The notes under the pieces: model-generated
Databases searched by the model: none
The model's input: only the letters and a program-made list of their open reading frames with translations
What the model was told of the DNA's origin: nothing
DNA from: an uncultured Dehalococcoidia bacterium
GTDB taxonomy: Bacteria; Chloroflexota; Dehalococcoidia; Lucifugimonadales; UBA3495
DNA: 64,000 nucleotides
Reading direction: 5' to 3'
Assembly (NCBI GenBank): GCA_951812535.1
Contig: CATOSK010000006.1
Span: 310,001 to 374,000, forward strand
In this document: one piece after another, positions 7,644-16,410 of the stretch
Numbering within the stretch: the first letter of the stretch is position 1
How the letters are laid out: each line of letters begins with the position of its first letter
Position numbers and translations under genes: made by a program

Positions 7644-8288
7644 GTGACTACCCAAGCACTCTTCGCGTCCCTCGCTGACGTGGAAACCGGCGTCTACGCG
7701 GTGTCATCAGACCAGACGATACTGTTCTGGAACCGTGGGGCGGAACGGATTCTGGGCATGGGGCTGGATGAAGCGGTCGGCCGGAAGTGCTACGAAGTAG
7801 TTCAGGGGATTGTTCCCGGAGGCATTACACCGGAGTGTCGGCAGGGGTGCCCGTCGATGCGGTTGCTCCGGGAAAGCAGGCTGCCGGAGCCAACTCGGTT
7901 ACGGGTGATGTGCGCGTCGGGGGAGCGGAAACTGGTCTCGGTCACGCCGGTGGTGGTTGGGGGGAGCCCGGAGAAGCCCGCCGTCATGATACATCTGTTC
8001 GTGGAAACACCGGTCGGGGCCGGGGACGGTGATGACCGTCAGGGTTCGCCGGCAGAACGGTCGGCAGGGGACCCGAACGCGCGGGAGAGGGCGCTGACCG
8101 CCCGGGAGCACGAGGTGCTGCAATTCGTATCCCTGGGCTGGAGCACGCCCCGCATAGCGGAACATCTGGAGGTCAGCCCTCACACAGTCCTGAACCACAT
8201 CCGCCATTTCCGGCGCAAGCTGGATGCCTCAACCAAGCTGGAAGCGGTGGTGACTGCCATCCGTTTGGGCATTCTGCCGTCACCTTGA
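7644..8288 (+). CDS. PAS-domain LuxR-type transcriptional regulator
   Basis: A 214-residue one-component regulator. The N-terminal PAS domain (about residues 5-125) opens with VSSDQTILFWNRGAERILGM and contains three cysteines, C49, C65 and C69, the last in ECRQGCP. The linker (125-148) is Gly/Asp/Ser-rich. The C-terminal LuxR/FixJ helix-turn-helix (about 149-212) has LTAREHEVLQFVSLGWSTPRIAEHL and SPHTVLNHIRHFRRKL. The start is GTG 7644 with GGAGAAG seven bases upstream. The cysteine set could bind a metal, heme or Fe-S group or sense redox; this is inference. No sensor kinase is adjacent. Confidence 0.85.
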   Translation: MTTQALFASLADVETGVYAVSSDQTILFWNRGAERILGMGLDEAVGRKCYEVVQGIVPGGITPECRQGCPSMRLLRESRLPEPTRLRVMCASGERKLVSVTPVVVGGSPEKPAVMIHLFVETPVGAGDGDDRQGSPAERSAGDPNARERALTAREHEVLQFVSLGWSTPRIAEHLEVSPHTVLNHIRHFRRKLDASTKLEAVVTAIRLGILPSP

Positions 8289-8304
8289 CCGTTCCATAAG
8301 GAAA

Positions 8305-8340
8305 ACACCCATCCGCATCTCAGATGGGTGTCTCTCTATT
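8305..8340 (+). terminator. terminator after the PAS-LuxR gene
   Basis: ACACCCATC (8305-8313) pairs with GATGGGTGT (8323-8331), followed by CTCTCTATT. Confidence 0.7.
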
Positions 8341-8371
8341 CGGAAATGCCTGTCCACTTGGACTAACAGCG

Positions 8372-8647
8372 TCACCCGCCAATGAACCGGCTGGCAATCA
8401 CCACCGCAATAACCGCGCCTCCTCCTGCAAGAACCAGGTAGAACAACCGGTCAAGGCGTTGGCTGACCGCCTCCAAGCCTGCTCTGAACTCCTGCCGTTG
8501 CTCGTGCAGACTGGCTTTTATCTCCCGCTGGTCGCCCTTGATCTCCCGCTGCCCCTCCAGCAGGGCCGCAGTCGCGCCTTCCAGCCGGCCAATGGCCCGC
8601 CACATGTCGGCGTTAACCGGGTTGGCGGGATCAGTGTCCGTTACCAC
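8372..8647 (-). CDS. small coiled-coil membrane protein
   Basis: A 91-residue protein read from minus-strand ATG 8647. Residues 15-67 form a charged heptad-rich coiled coil (GQREIKGDQREIKASLHEQR and following), and residues 68-88 form one C-terminal membrane span (LFYLVLAGGGAVIAVVIASRF). The topology is tail-anchored or N-in. It resembles small phage- or hemolysin-XhlA-like coiled-coil anchors in shape only. It lies 31 bases downstream of the oxidoreductase beta-subunit stop on the same strand. Confidence 0.6.
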   Translation of the reverse strand: MVTDTDPANPVNADMWRAIGRLEGATAALLEGQREIKGDQREIKASLHEQRQEFRAGLEAVSQRLDRLFYLVLAGGGAVIAVVIASRFIGG

Positions 8648-8678
8648 TCAATCATCCCTGGACGCGGCGCCGGATGAC

Positions 8679-9581
8679 CTACATCATGAACTGGATCAAC
8701 CGCTCGCACTGCTCGTCGGTCAGCCCCAGTGGGCGGGCCGAGATTGACTGCCCGTCGTCCAGGACTGGCTCCCGCTGGTCCAGGCTTTCCTGGGCGCCCG
8801 TTTGCAGGAACAGGCCGGTGTAGATCGTGTCTCCCCACGCCATCGCCTTCTCGCACGCCGTCTTCCAGTCCGTGGTGTCGTGCCCCTCGTCTTCCAGCTT
8901 CTGCACCCGGTCCTTGAAGAAGGGATGCCCGTTGTCGTGGTTGAAGGTCACGCAGGGACTGAAAATGTCGATCAGAGCGAATCCCTTGTGCTGGATGCCG
9001 CCCTTGATCAGCTCGGTAAGGTGCCGGATGTCGCCGCTGTAGCCCCGTGCCACGTAGGTGGCGCCGTTCATTATCGCCGACGTGATGGGGTTTATCGGCA
9101 TCTCCACGTTGCCGAAGGGAGTGCTCTTCGTCTTCATCCCGTCCCGGCTGGTGGGAGAAACCTGCCCCGTCGTCAACCCGTAGATCTGGTTGTTCATCAC
9201 CACGTAGGTCAGGTCGACGTTGCGGCGGGCGGTGTGAGTGAAGTGGTTGCCGCCAATGCCGTACCCATCCCCGTCGCCGCCGGTGGCGATGACGTGCAGG
9301 TTGTGGTTGGCCATCTTCGCCCCGGTAGCCACCGCCAGGCTGCGCCCGTGGAGGGTGTGCATTCCGTAGGCGTTGATGTAACCGGGCAGGTTGGACGAGC
9401 AGCCGATCCCGCTGACCATCAGGATTTCATGGGGCCGCAGTCCCAGCTCGGAACAGGCCCGCTGCAGGCTGTTCAATACTCCAAAATCGCCGCAACCGGG
9501 GCACCAGTCGGGGTCAACCTTCCCTTTGAAGTCCCGGGCCGTCAGTTGGATCGGTTGGCCTTCGGCTACGGTAGTGGTCAT
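8679..9581 (-). CDS. korB: 2-oxoacid:ferredoxin oxidoreductase, beta subunit
   Basis: A 300-residue thiamine-diphosphate subunit that, with the adjacent alpha/gamma subunit, oxidatively decarboxylates a 2-oxoacid such as 2-oxoglutarate to the acyl-CoA and reduces ferredoxin. Visible features are WCPGCGDFG with C27/C30, GIGCSSN with C61 (4Fe-4S ligands), and the ThDP-Mg motif GDGDGYGIGGNHF running to NNQIYG at about 102-134. A fourth cysteine-type ligand may be the later C in FSPCVTFN. The KorB-type assignment (2-oxoglutarate versus pyruvate) is by general similarity. It lies 51 bases after the alpha subunit stop, so the two are co-transcribed. Confidence 0.88.
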   Translation of the reverse strand: MTTTVAEGQPIQLTARDFKGKVDPDWCPGCGDFGVLNSLQRACSELGLRPHEILMVSGIGCSSNLPGYINAYGMHTLHGRSLAVATGAKMANHNLHVIATGGDGDGYGIGGNHFTHTARRNVDLTYVVMNNQIYGLTTGQVSPTSRDGMKTKSTPFGNVEMPINPITSAIMNGATYVARGYSGDIRHLTELIKGGIQHKGFALIDIFSPCVTFNHDNGHPFFKDRVQKLEDEGHDTTDWKTACEKAMAWGDTIYTGLFLQTGAQESLDQREPVLDDGQSISARPLGLTDEQCERLIQFMM

Positions 9582-9632
9582 CGATTCACCTCGTTTTGCG
9601 ATCTTTTAAGAAGTTGCCGCTCGTGGTTGCAG

Positions 9633-11429
9633 CTAAACAATTACTTCTTGATATGGCACGTAGTGATTGGTCTTGCCTGCCAGTTGCTCCAGCACTCCGT
9701 CCACCACGTGGTGGGGCATGAACGGCTCGCCGTCGTACTTGCGGATATGCCCGTCGGGAGCGTATCCGCTCTCGCTCCGCAGGTATCGGGCAAACTGGCC
9801 GGAGTAATTGTTCTCTACTATTATCACCTTCTTGCAGCCTTCCAGTGTCTCCCGTATGGCGTCGCCATTCAGCGGTATCAGCCACTTCACCGCCAGTTGA
9901 TTCGCCGTCACTCCCTTCTCGGCCAACTGTTCCACCGCTTCCCTGATGACCCCGTAAGTCGATCCCCATCCCACCAGGGTTACGTCCGCGCCTTCCGCGC
10001 CTTCCAGTTCGGGCGCGGGTACGTCCTGCGCGATGGTCTGGAATTTGCGGGCCCGCTTCTCCACCATCTGCCGCCGTTTGTGTGGATGCGTGAACTCGTC
10101 GCTGATCAGCACCCCGTCCTCGTCGTGTTCGTCGGTCGCGACGACGTGAACATAACCCTCGGTACCGGGAACCGCCCTGGGAGAGATGCCCGTTTCGGTG
10201 TCCAGGTACCTCTGGTACCCATTGCTCGCTTGGTATCCGTTGCCCGGCTTGTGTTCGGTTATAAGCTCACCCCGCTCGATAACCGGGTGCAGGTTCACAT
10301 CCGCGGGATCAAACGAGAACCGCCCTTCGGAAATCAGCAGGTCCGATATCATAATCCCGGGACACTGCGCCCTGTCCGTGAAGTTGAACAACTCGGCTAC
10401 CGAGTGGAAGGCATCCACTGCGTCCAGGGGAGCCACCACAAACCTCTCGTAGTCGCCCTGGCTGGCCCCCAACGCTTGCCAGAGGTCTCCCTGCTCTGTC
10501 TTGGTGGGGACGCCGGTGGATGGACCTGCCCGTTGCACATTGATGTACACCACTGGGATTTCCATCATGCCGGCCGCCCCCACGGCTTCGGTCATCAGCG
10601 CGAAGCCGCCGCCGGACGTTCCGCACATGGCCCTGGCCCCGGTGTGGGCTGCCCCGATCACCATGTTGGCCACGCCAATCTCGTCCTCCACCTGCCGCAC
10701 CATTATCCCCAGGTTCCTCGCGTTCTGGGCCATCCAGTGCAGGATGCCGCTGGATGGGCTCATCGGATACGCTGCGTAGAACTTCACGCCGGCGCATGCG
10801 CCGCCCATCGCGATGGCGTCGTTTCCCGCCCAGACCCCCAACGGCTTCGCTCCCCGGGGCAGTGCCTGGGCAAACGGCTCGAAGTGTTCTCCGGCGTAGT
10901 CGAACCCGGCCTTCGCCATATCGATGTTCTGGGTGACGATCGCCTCCCCCTGCCGGCGGAACCGCAGCGCCAGGCTCTCCTCCAGGACGTCGAACTCCAG
11001 CCCCATCAGGGATGCTACGACTCCGACGGCGATGGTGTTCTGCACCAGCCGGTTCCGGCTCTCGTTCATTTCCCCGACGGGTATCGGGCAGAGCTGGGCC
11101 CCGGGATTGACCTCCCCCGGTTGCACCGTATCCGAGTTGTAGACAATGCGTGTGCCGTCGCCCATCAGGTTCAGGTGCCGGTCCATTGTGTCCTGGTTGA
11201 GGCACAGCAGCAGGTCCAGCCGGTCCCCGTGGGTGTAAATCTCCTCGTCGGCGATCCTGACCGTCAGGAAGATGTGCCCGCCTCTGATGATCGACTGGTA
11301 GGCGTTGTAGGTGTTCAGGTGGAGCCCGCGTCGCACGAAAATGCGCGCCAGAATGTCACCCGGAGTGGCGATTCCCTGTCCGGCTTCACCGCCAATCCCG
11401 ATAGAAATATCGTAGTTCCGAGGGGCCAT
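9633..11429 (-). CDS. korA: 2-oxoacid:ferredoxin oxidoreductase, fused gamma-alpha subunit
   Basis: A 598-residue fusion. Residues 1-180 are the gamma domain (SIGIGGEAGQGI at the start, SIIRGGHIFLTVRIAD near 50). Residues about 195-580 are the alpha domain (GNDAIAMGGACAGVKFYAAYPMSP, EDEIGVANMVIGAAHTGARA, GTSGGGFALMTE) ending in the domain II segment WGSTYGVIREAVEQL. The fused arrangement is the usual two-gene form in many bacteria and archaea. Start ATG 11429 has AGGAG six bases upstream on the minus strand, better than the in-frame TTG at 11435. No ferredoxin-type delta gene is adjacent. Confidence 0.9.
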   Translation of the reverse strand: MAPRNYDISIGIGGEAGQGIATPGDILARIFVRRGLHLNTYNAYQSIIRGGHIFLTVRIADEEIYTHGDRLDLLLCLNQDTMDRHLNLMGDGTRIVYNSDTVQPGEVNPGAQLCPIPVGEMNESRNRLVQNTIAVGVVASLMGLEFDVLEESLALRFRRQGEAIVTQNIDMAKAGFDYAGEHFEPFAQALPRGAKPLGVWAGNDAIAMGGACAGVKFYAAYPMSPSSGILHWMAQNARNLGIMVRQVEDEIGVANMVIGAAHTGARAMCGTSGGGFALMTEAVGAAGMMEIPVVYINVQRAGPSTGVPTKTEQGDLWQALGASQGDYERFVVAPLDAVDAFHSVAELFNFTDRAQCPGIMISDLLISEGRFSFDPADVNLHPVIERGELITEHKPGNGYQASNGYQRYLDTETGISPRAVPGTEGYVHVVATDEHDEDGVLISDEFTHPHKRRQMVEKRARKFQTIAQDVPAPELEGAEGADVTLVGWGSTYGVIREAVEQLAEKGVTANQLAVKWLIPLNGDAIRETLEGCKKVIIVENNYSGQFARYLRSESGYAPDGHIRKYDGEPFMPHHVVDGVLEQLAGKTNHYVPYQEVIV

Positions 11430-12037
11430 CTGCAACTCCTGGGCGGGATCGTTAAAGTACCGGTTTGATGTATAAAGGTCCCGCGAATGCGGCGAACTTC
11501 GGGCCTGGGATCCCTCAGCGGCCGCCTGTTTTCAATTGAGTACCAGGGGAACCGTCGTTGAGCAGGCCGGGGATTGCCCCGAATCTTACGATTTTGGATG
11601 CCCGCATCGCTGGTACAGTCACGGCCAAGTCTACTACTACGGCTGTTCATAGACAAGGTTGACCGAGCGGCGCAGCGTTGCAGTTTATGTGGTTTCATTC
11701 CCCGCCCGCCCCCTTCTCTCCCGTCCCCCCGCGCAGAGCCTGCCCCCGCGTAGGCGGGGGCGGGAACCCAGACCCCGGTAAATCCTTCCCCCCAACCCTG
11801 TTTCCTACTCCCAACATCTCTTCCCATCACCCCCGCGCAGGCGGGGGCCCAGACCCCCGTCAACCTTCCCCTCAGGGACGCCAACCGGGGCAAACCCCTC
11901 TCCCTCTTTCCCGCGTAGGCGGGAGCGGGGGCTGCGCCACCCGATACGGAACACCGCCGCCCAACAGCCCCGGTTGGCCGGTGCCCTCGCGGGTAGTAAA
12001 ATGGGGTCGCCCACTCATATCCCCGGGGGATCTGAAC
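11430..12037. repeat. intergenic block with three copies of a GC palindrome
   Basis: This 600-base gap between divergent korA and larE holds no supported gene. Three copies of a short palindromic repeat of the form CCCGCG-N-AGGCGGG plus the tail CCAGACCCCNGT lie at about 11720-11782, 11823-11866 and 11906-11933. They resemble the widespread CATTCCCGCGNAGGCGGGAATCCAGA repeats. The part nearest korA (11436-11680) shows nothing clear beyond a likely minus-strand promoter region. Confidence 0.6.
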
Positions 12038-12886
12038 ATGCCCGACACTTCCTCGGATGAATCCCGCGCCTGCCTCGAATCCCTGCAGTCCATTCTGGGG
12101 GAAATGGATTCGGTGATCGTCGCGTTCTCCGGCGGCGTAGACAGCGCCCTGCTGTCCGTGGTCGCTCACCAGGTATTGGGGGATCGCGCTCTCGCCGTTA
12201 CCGCCGTCTCCCCGGCGCTCGCGGGCCGGGAATTGGTCGAGGCGAAGGACTTGGCCCAGCGTTTCGGCTTCCCGCACCGCATCATCAACACCGCAGAAAT
12301 GGAACGGGAAGGGTACGTCGCCAACACTCCCCAGCGGTGCTACTTCTGCAAGACTGAGCTGTACACCCACCTCTGCCGCCTCGCCGACGACGAGGGCTAC
12401 CAGTGGGTCGCCAACGGGGCCAACACCGACGACCTCGGTGATTACCGCCCGGGGTTGCAGGCCGCTTCCGAGCACCGCGTCCGCAGCCCCATGGTCGAGG
12501 CGGGCATGTCCAAGGACCTCGTCCGCTCCATCGCCCGGAGCCTCGACCTGCCGGTCTGGGACAAACCCGCCCAGCCGTGCCTCTCCTCCCGCATCCCCTA
12601 CGGAACGCCGGTTACCATCGAAACCCTCTCCCGCATCGAGCAGGCGGAGGACTACCTGCGCAGCCTTGGCTTGCGGGAAGTCCGCGCCCGCCACCATGAC
12701 CGGGTCTGCCGCATCGAGGTTGGTGAAGACGAAATGGACCTCGCCATGACCCACCGCCGCGAGATTGCCGCCCATCTGAAGAAGCTCGGATACCTCTGGG
12801 TATCCCTCGACCTCACCGGGCTCCGCTCCGGCAGCCTCAACCTCCAGCTCGGCGAATCCCGCCGCAACCCCCTCCCGTCTGCCTGA
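12038..12886 (+). CDS. larE: ATP-dependent sacrificial sulfur transferase LarE
   Basis: A 282-residue PP-loop enzyme that adenylates and thiolates P2CMN in synthesis of the nickel-pincer nucleotide cofactor of lactate racemase-type enzymes. The PP-loop SGGVDS is at 31-36. TPQRCYFCKTELY (C101, C104) and PCLSSRIPYGT (C181) follow; the latter matches the cysteine that donates sulfur in the sacrificial type. A further cysteine is in RVCRIEVGED near 230. Start ATG 12038 has GGGGGA seven bases upstream. larC follows after 4 bases; larA and larB are not in the window. Confidence 0.9.
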   Translation: MPDTSSDESRACLESLQSILGEMDSVIVAFSGGVDSALLSVVAHQVLGDRALAVTAVSPALAGRELVEAKDLAQRFGFPHRIINTAEMEREGYVANTPQRCYFCKTELYTHLCRLADDEGYQWVANGANTDDLGDYRPGLQAASEHRVRSPMVEAGMSKDLVRSIARSLDLPVWDKPAQPCLSSRIPYGTPVTIETLSRIEQAEDYLRSLGLREVRARHHDRVCRIEVGEDEMDLAMTHRREIAAHLKKLGYLWVSLDLTGLRSGSLNLQLGESRRNPLPSA

Positions 12887-12890
12887 CCCC

Positions 12891-14102
12891 ATGCCGGCCG
12901 CCGCCTACTTCCAGTCCATCGGAGGCGCCAGCGGCGACATGCTCCTGGCCGCCTGCCTCGACGCCGGCGCTCCCCTGGAAATGGTGGTCCGTGAGCTCGA
13001 CAAGCTGGGGTTCTCCGGCTATTCCCTCCAGTCGGCCCCCGCCATCCGCCGCGAAGTCCGCGGCGCTCATCTATCCGTCTCCCTGGATCAGGTCCCTCCC
13101 GAGCTGCATTCCCTTACTCCCCGGGCCCAGCTGGACGCCGTGGCCGCCAGCACTCTCTCCGAAACCGTCAAGGCCCGCGCCTCCAGCGTCCTTTCCGCCC
13201 TCTGGAAAGCCGAAGCCCGGGTCCACGGCGAGCCCGAATCCACCCTCGAACTGGAGGAGCTGGGCACTCTCGACACCCTCATCGACGTCGTCGGAGTGGC
13301 CGTCTGCCTCGAACACCTCGGGGTGGAACAGGTCTTCGCCGCCCCCCTGGTCCTGGGCGAGGCGCAACCCCCCCGCTGGCCCAACGGATACTCCAACCCG
13401 GCTCCCGCCACCTTGGAGCTGGTCGCCATGGCCAACGCCCCAACCGTCGCCGATCGCCCCATCCACCACGGAGCGGGCGAACTCACCACCCCCACCGGAG
13501 CCGCCATCCTCACCACCCTGGCCAGGTTCGAGCGTCCCGCCATGTCCATCAGCCGGATTGGTGTCGGCCTCGGGACCAGGGACCCGGAAAACTTTCCCAA
13601 CGCCGTCCGCCTCTGGTTGGGACAGGTGGCCGGAAACCCCTCCGGCGCAGCCCTGTCCCAGGTTGTCCTGCTGGAGACCAACCTGGACGACGCCACCGGC
13701 GAGATGCTCGGCTACGTCCACGAGCGTCTCTTTGCCATCGGCGCCCTCGACGTGTGGCACACCCCCATCCAGATGAAGAAGAACCGCCCCGGCGTCCTCC
13801 TGTCCGCCCTCGTCCCCCAGGACCTCGAGCCCGCCGCCGCCGACCTGATCCTCGCGGAGACCCCCACCCTCGGAGTCCGTACCCGCCTCGTCGACCGTCA
13901 CGTGGCCGCCCGGGAAAGCCGGTCCATGTCCACCGACCTTGGGACCGTCAGCGTCAAGATCAAGTCCCTCCGCGGCCGTCCCGTCAGCGTTTCCCCCGAA
14001 TTCGATGACTGCCGCCGCATCGCCCTCGAATCGGGACTTCCCCTGCCCGGCGTCTTGCAGCGTGTCACCGAGCAGGCCCGCCGGCAGTTCCTGGAACCCT
14101 GA
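12891..14102 (+). CDS. larC: nickel insertion protein LarC
   Basis: A 403-residue LarC (DUF111), the CTP-dependent cyclometallase that inserts nickel into the pincer cofactor. The N-terminal GGASGDMLLAACLDAGAPLE motif, the central HHGAGELTTPTGAAIL segment, and ETNLDDATGEMLGYVHERL followed by DVWHTPIQMKKNRPG are family hallmarks. The gene is one continuous frame, unlike the frameshifted larC1/larC2 of some lactobacilli. Located 4 bases after larE and clearly in the same operon. Confidence 0.92.
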   Translation: MPAAAYFQSIGGASGDMLLAACLDAGAPLEMVVRELDKLGFSGYSLQSAPAIRREVRGAHLSVSLDQVPPELHSLTPRAQLDAVAASTLSETVKARASSVLSALWKAEARVHGEPESTLELEELGTLDTLIDVVGVAVCLEHLGVEQVFAAPLVLGEAQPPRWPNGYSNPAPATLELVAMANAPTVADRPIHHGAGELTTPTGAAILTTLARFERPAMSISRIGVGLGTRDPENFPNAVRLWLGQVAGNPSGAALSQVVLLETNLDDATGEMLGYVHERLFAIGALDVWHTPIQMKKNRPGVLLSALVPQDLEPAAADLILAETPTLGVRTRLVDRHVAARESRSMSTDLGTVSVKIKSLRGRPVSVSPEFDDCRRIALESGLPLPGVLQRVTEQARRQFLEP

Positions 14103-14146
14103 CCCCCGGATCACTTGAATCGGGTGCCACAGGAGGTTGGTCCGGC

Positions 14147-15520
14147 TTGAACCGCCTCGCCCGGAAAAGGGTGTTGCCCATTCCTCGGCCGTCCCTCTCG
14201 TCCTGCCGGATGACGCCCCTCGTTCTGCGTTTCGCGTTGCTTGTCGGTGCCGTCATGGCGTTGCTCCCCGCGGCGCTGCAAGGGCAGGGGTACCAGCCCA
14301 TCCGCGTCATCGACCAGGCCCACGCCGTAGCCTTCCCCGGTGACCTCCGGGTCTCCCTCACCGCCGAGAGCGAATGGGAGATCACCGACATCCGCATCCT
14401 GTACCGGATCAAGGGATCGGGCCCGTGGTTCAACGGTTCCGCCAGTTTCGCGCCCTCTCGCCGGATTAGTGCATCCTTCGATGGGATCATCTCGCCCGGT
14501 GGCTACATTCCTCCTGGCACCACCATCGAATACCACTGGGAAATCGAAGACGCCTCCGGATACTCGCTCGCCACCGTCCCGCGCGACATCCTTTACACCG
14601 ACACCAGGTTTGACTGGCAGCAGGTCCAGGCAGGCCCCCTCACCCTTCATTACCACGACCGGTCCTCGTCCCGCGCCGCCCGCGTGGTTGCCCAGGCTGC
14701 CGAGGACCTCGGATACGTCCAGGAAATGCTCGGTTTGGAAGCCGTCCAACCCATGCTCGGGATCGTCTATAACCGCTTCGACGAAGCCGCCCCCGCCTTC
14801 CCCAACCAGTCGCGGACCGTAACCCGGCAGCAGGTCTTTCACGGGTTCGCCTTCCCTTCCCAGGGCGTCTTCCTCGGTATCGGTCTGGACCGCGACCTGC
14901 TGGTCCACGAGTCGGCCCACCTGATGTTCAGCCAAAAGCTGGCCGGCGCTTCCTACCCGGCCCCCGCGTGGCTGGAGGAAGGCTTCGCCAGTTACGTGGA
15001 ACCCGGCGCAGCCCCCCGCAGCGGGCGCAGTCTCGCCGAGCGGGGACCGCCCCTCACCGCCATGGCCGCCGTCTCCGGCACCCCCGGCAACATCCGCATC
15101 TTCTACCTCAAGTCGGAAAGCGTCGTCGCCTTCCTCATCGAAGAATACGGCACAACTCCGTTTCGGTGGTTCCTGGACCGGTTGACTGCCGGCCTATCCA
15201 CTGACCAGGCCCTGCTGGACACCTACGGTTTCGACACCCCTGGACTCGAAGCCCGCTGGGCTGCCAGCGACCGGGGCGTCTCCGGGGGTGTGTCTGCCGG
15301 GGGTATGTCTGCCGGGGGTATGTCCGATGGAAGCTCTGGTGGAAGCGGCCGGGGATTGGATGCCAACTCCCTCTTCCTCACCTTCAACGCCGCCATGCTC
15401 GGCGGTCTAATCCTGCTGGTCATGGCCGCCTGGGCCGTCCAGTACGCCCTCCGGAAGCTTCGCTCCCGCCGCGAGGAGGACGAATGGGACGGCCTGGGCC
15501 CGGACGATTGGGAAAGATGA
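14147..15520 (+). CDS. membrane-anchored peptidase MA-like metalloprotease
   Basis: A 457-residue envelope protein. An N-terminal hydrophobic signal (MTPLVLRFALLVGAVMALLP, residues 22-41) is followed by a beta-rich domain (45-165). A peptidase MA-like gluzincin domain follows with HESAH at 254-258 and WLEEGFASY at about 275-283, giving His, His and Glu zinc ligands. A short repeat linker (GVSAGGMSAGGMSDG) and a C-terminal membrane span at about 412-435 end in an acidic tail. The start is TTG 14147, ten bases after AGGAGG; an internal ATG at 14210 would begin directly at the signal. The substrate is unknown. Confidence 0.8.
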   Translation: MNRLARKRVLPIPRPSLSSCRMTPLVLRFALLVGAVMALLPAALQGQGYQPIRVIDQAHAVAFPGDLRVSLTAESEWEITDIRILYRIKGSGPWFNGSASFAPSRRISASFDGIISPGGYIPPGTTIEYHWEIEDASGYSLATVPRDILYTDTRFDWQQVQAGPLTLHYHDRSSSRAARVVAQAAEDLGYVQEMLGLEAVQPMLGIVYNRFDEAAPAFPNQSRTVTRQQVFHGFAFPSQGVFLGIGLDRDLLVHESAHLMFSQKLAGASYPAPAWLEEGFASYVEPGAAPRSGRSLAERGPPLTAMAAVSGTPGNIRIFYLKSESVVAFLIEEYGTTPFRWFLDRLTAGLSTDQALLDTYGFDTPGLEARWAASDRGVSGGVSAGGMSAGGMSDGSSGGSGRGLDANSLFLTFNAAMLGGLILLVMAAWAVQYALRKLRSRREEDEWDGLGPDDWER

Positions 15521-15858
15521 CCGCCTTCTGGCGTTGGCACTGTCTTCCTTGGAAGATGCAAGACCCGGGAAGATGCAAGACCCGCTCCCCTCGCATATTG
15601 GGGGGTCGCATTTGCCGGGTGCTCCGGTTTGCGGAGGGGGGGTGGTTTGCCTTGGGGGCCGGCCGTTACCGGATGGGTCTTCAGGCCGTGGTCTAACGGC
15701 TTGGAGAAGTTTGAGCTATCTCAGCGTGAAGCTGCTAGTAACTATCTCAAAAGTCCCTTCCCCCTTGATGGGGGAAGGTTAGGATGGGGGTGACAGGCTG
15801 GTGCAGTGTCGCCGCGTTGGGCAGCCGCGAAATCCAGGGTTGGTTTTGAGATGGTTTC
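15521..15858. repeat. gene-free gap with tandem repeat and TIR element
   Basis: TCTTCCTTGGAAGA (15543-15556) is a small hairpin. Two perfect tandem copies of GGAAGATGCAAGACCCG lie at 15551-15567 and 15568-15584. The rest of the gap is the inverted-repeat element described at 15733-15864. No gene is seen. Confidence 0.65.
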
Positions 15859-15864
15859 TTAGTA
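15733..15864. mobile_element. MITE-like element, type B
   Basis: The left end TGCTAGTAACTATCTCAAAA (15733-15752) and the right end, whose reverse complement reads TACTAAGAAACCATCTCAAA (15845-15864), form imperfect terminal inverted repeats. The interior carries TTCCCCCTTGATGGGGGAAG then GTTAGGATGGGGGTGA. The right end covers the stop of the aspartic protease gene. A related pair of ends occurs at 19681 and 19829. Confidence 0.5.
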
Positions 15865-16209
15865 TCGCTTGGCCACTACCGGTATCAGCTCATTGTTCAC
15901 CGGGTCCAGCGCGAGCAGGGCGTCTTCCAGGGTGATTACCCCCAGCAGGCTGGGTTCTCCCTCTTCAGCGAATATGACGGGAGTGATGACTTCAACCCCC
16001 TCCAGCCTGACGTTGGCGTAGCCTACCTGGACGGGTTTTTCGCTGCCGTCGGCGAGTCGTGACGCGGCGGTCCTCTCAGCCATGACTCCCAGGGCCTGCA
16101 GCATTCCCCGGGGCAGAGCCGTGTAGGTGGAGCCGGTGTCCACCTCGACCTCCACTCTCTGGGAATTCCTCCCTTGGAGGTCTCCCACTTCTATTGTTGT
16201 AATTACCAT
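15859..16209 (-). CDS. clan AA retropepsin-like aspartic protease
   Basis: A 116-residue single-domain aspartic protease of the type found as stand-alone proteins in many bacteria. The catalytic motif VDTGSTYTALP begins at D24 of the sequence. The flap-like KPVQVGYANVRLEG strands and the LLGVITLEDALLALDP tail (in place of the second hydrophobic-Gly motif) fit the clan AA aspartic protease family. It would act as a dimer. It is read from ATG 16209. There is no signal peptide, so it is cytoplasmic. Its substrate is unknown. Confidence 0.8.
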   Translation of the reverse strand: MVITTIEVGDLQGRNSQRVEVEVDTGSTYTALPRGMLQALGVMAERTAASRLADGSEKPVQVGYANVRLEGVEVITPVIFAEEGEPSLLGVITLEDALLALDPVNNELIPVVAKRY

Positions 16210-16410
16210 TCCCGTTTCGCGCCGCCTGTTGCCTGTATTTTCTTATCCTGTCGGGTGTTTTGCAATTTTCTGCGCGGCATCCTTCACCTCTTTCCCCGTT
16301 TCTGGTATGCTCTTGCCGTTATTGCGATTTCGGAAGCAGCCGGCGCCGGGATCGTCCCACCGCCCATCAAAGCCCGGGCGCCGAAACGAAGAACTTGAGG
16401 AGGCCCCGCC

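Noticed and set aside
7393-7647. An 84-codon frame ahead of the PAS-LuxR gene
   Set aside because: It spans a terminator hairpin and has no family signature; the stretch is better explained as intergenic.
8802-11468. An 888-codon open frame on the + strand opposite the ferredoxin oxidoreductase genes
   Set aside because: It is the complement of two strongly recognisable genes and its protein has no coherent domain. High GC makes such antisense frames common.
11700-11940. A CRISPR array in the GC-rich repeats before larE
   Set aside because: The units are palindromic, unevenly spaced and of different lengths, and no cas genes or unique spacers of constant size are present.
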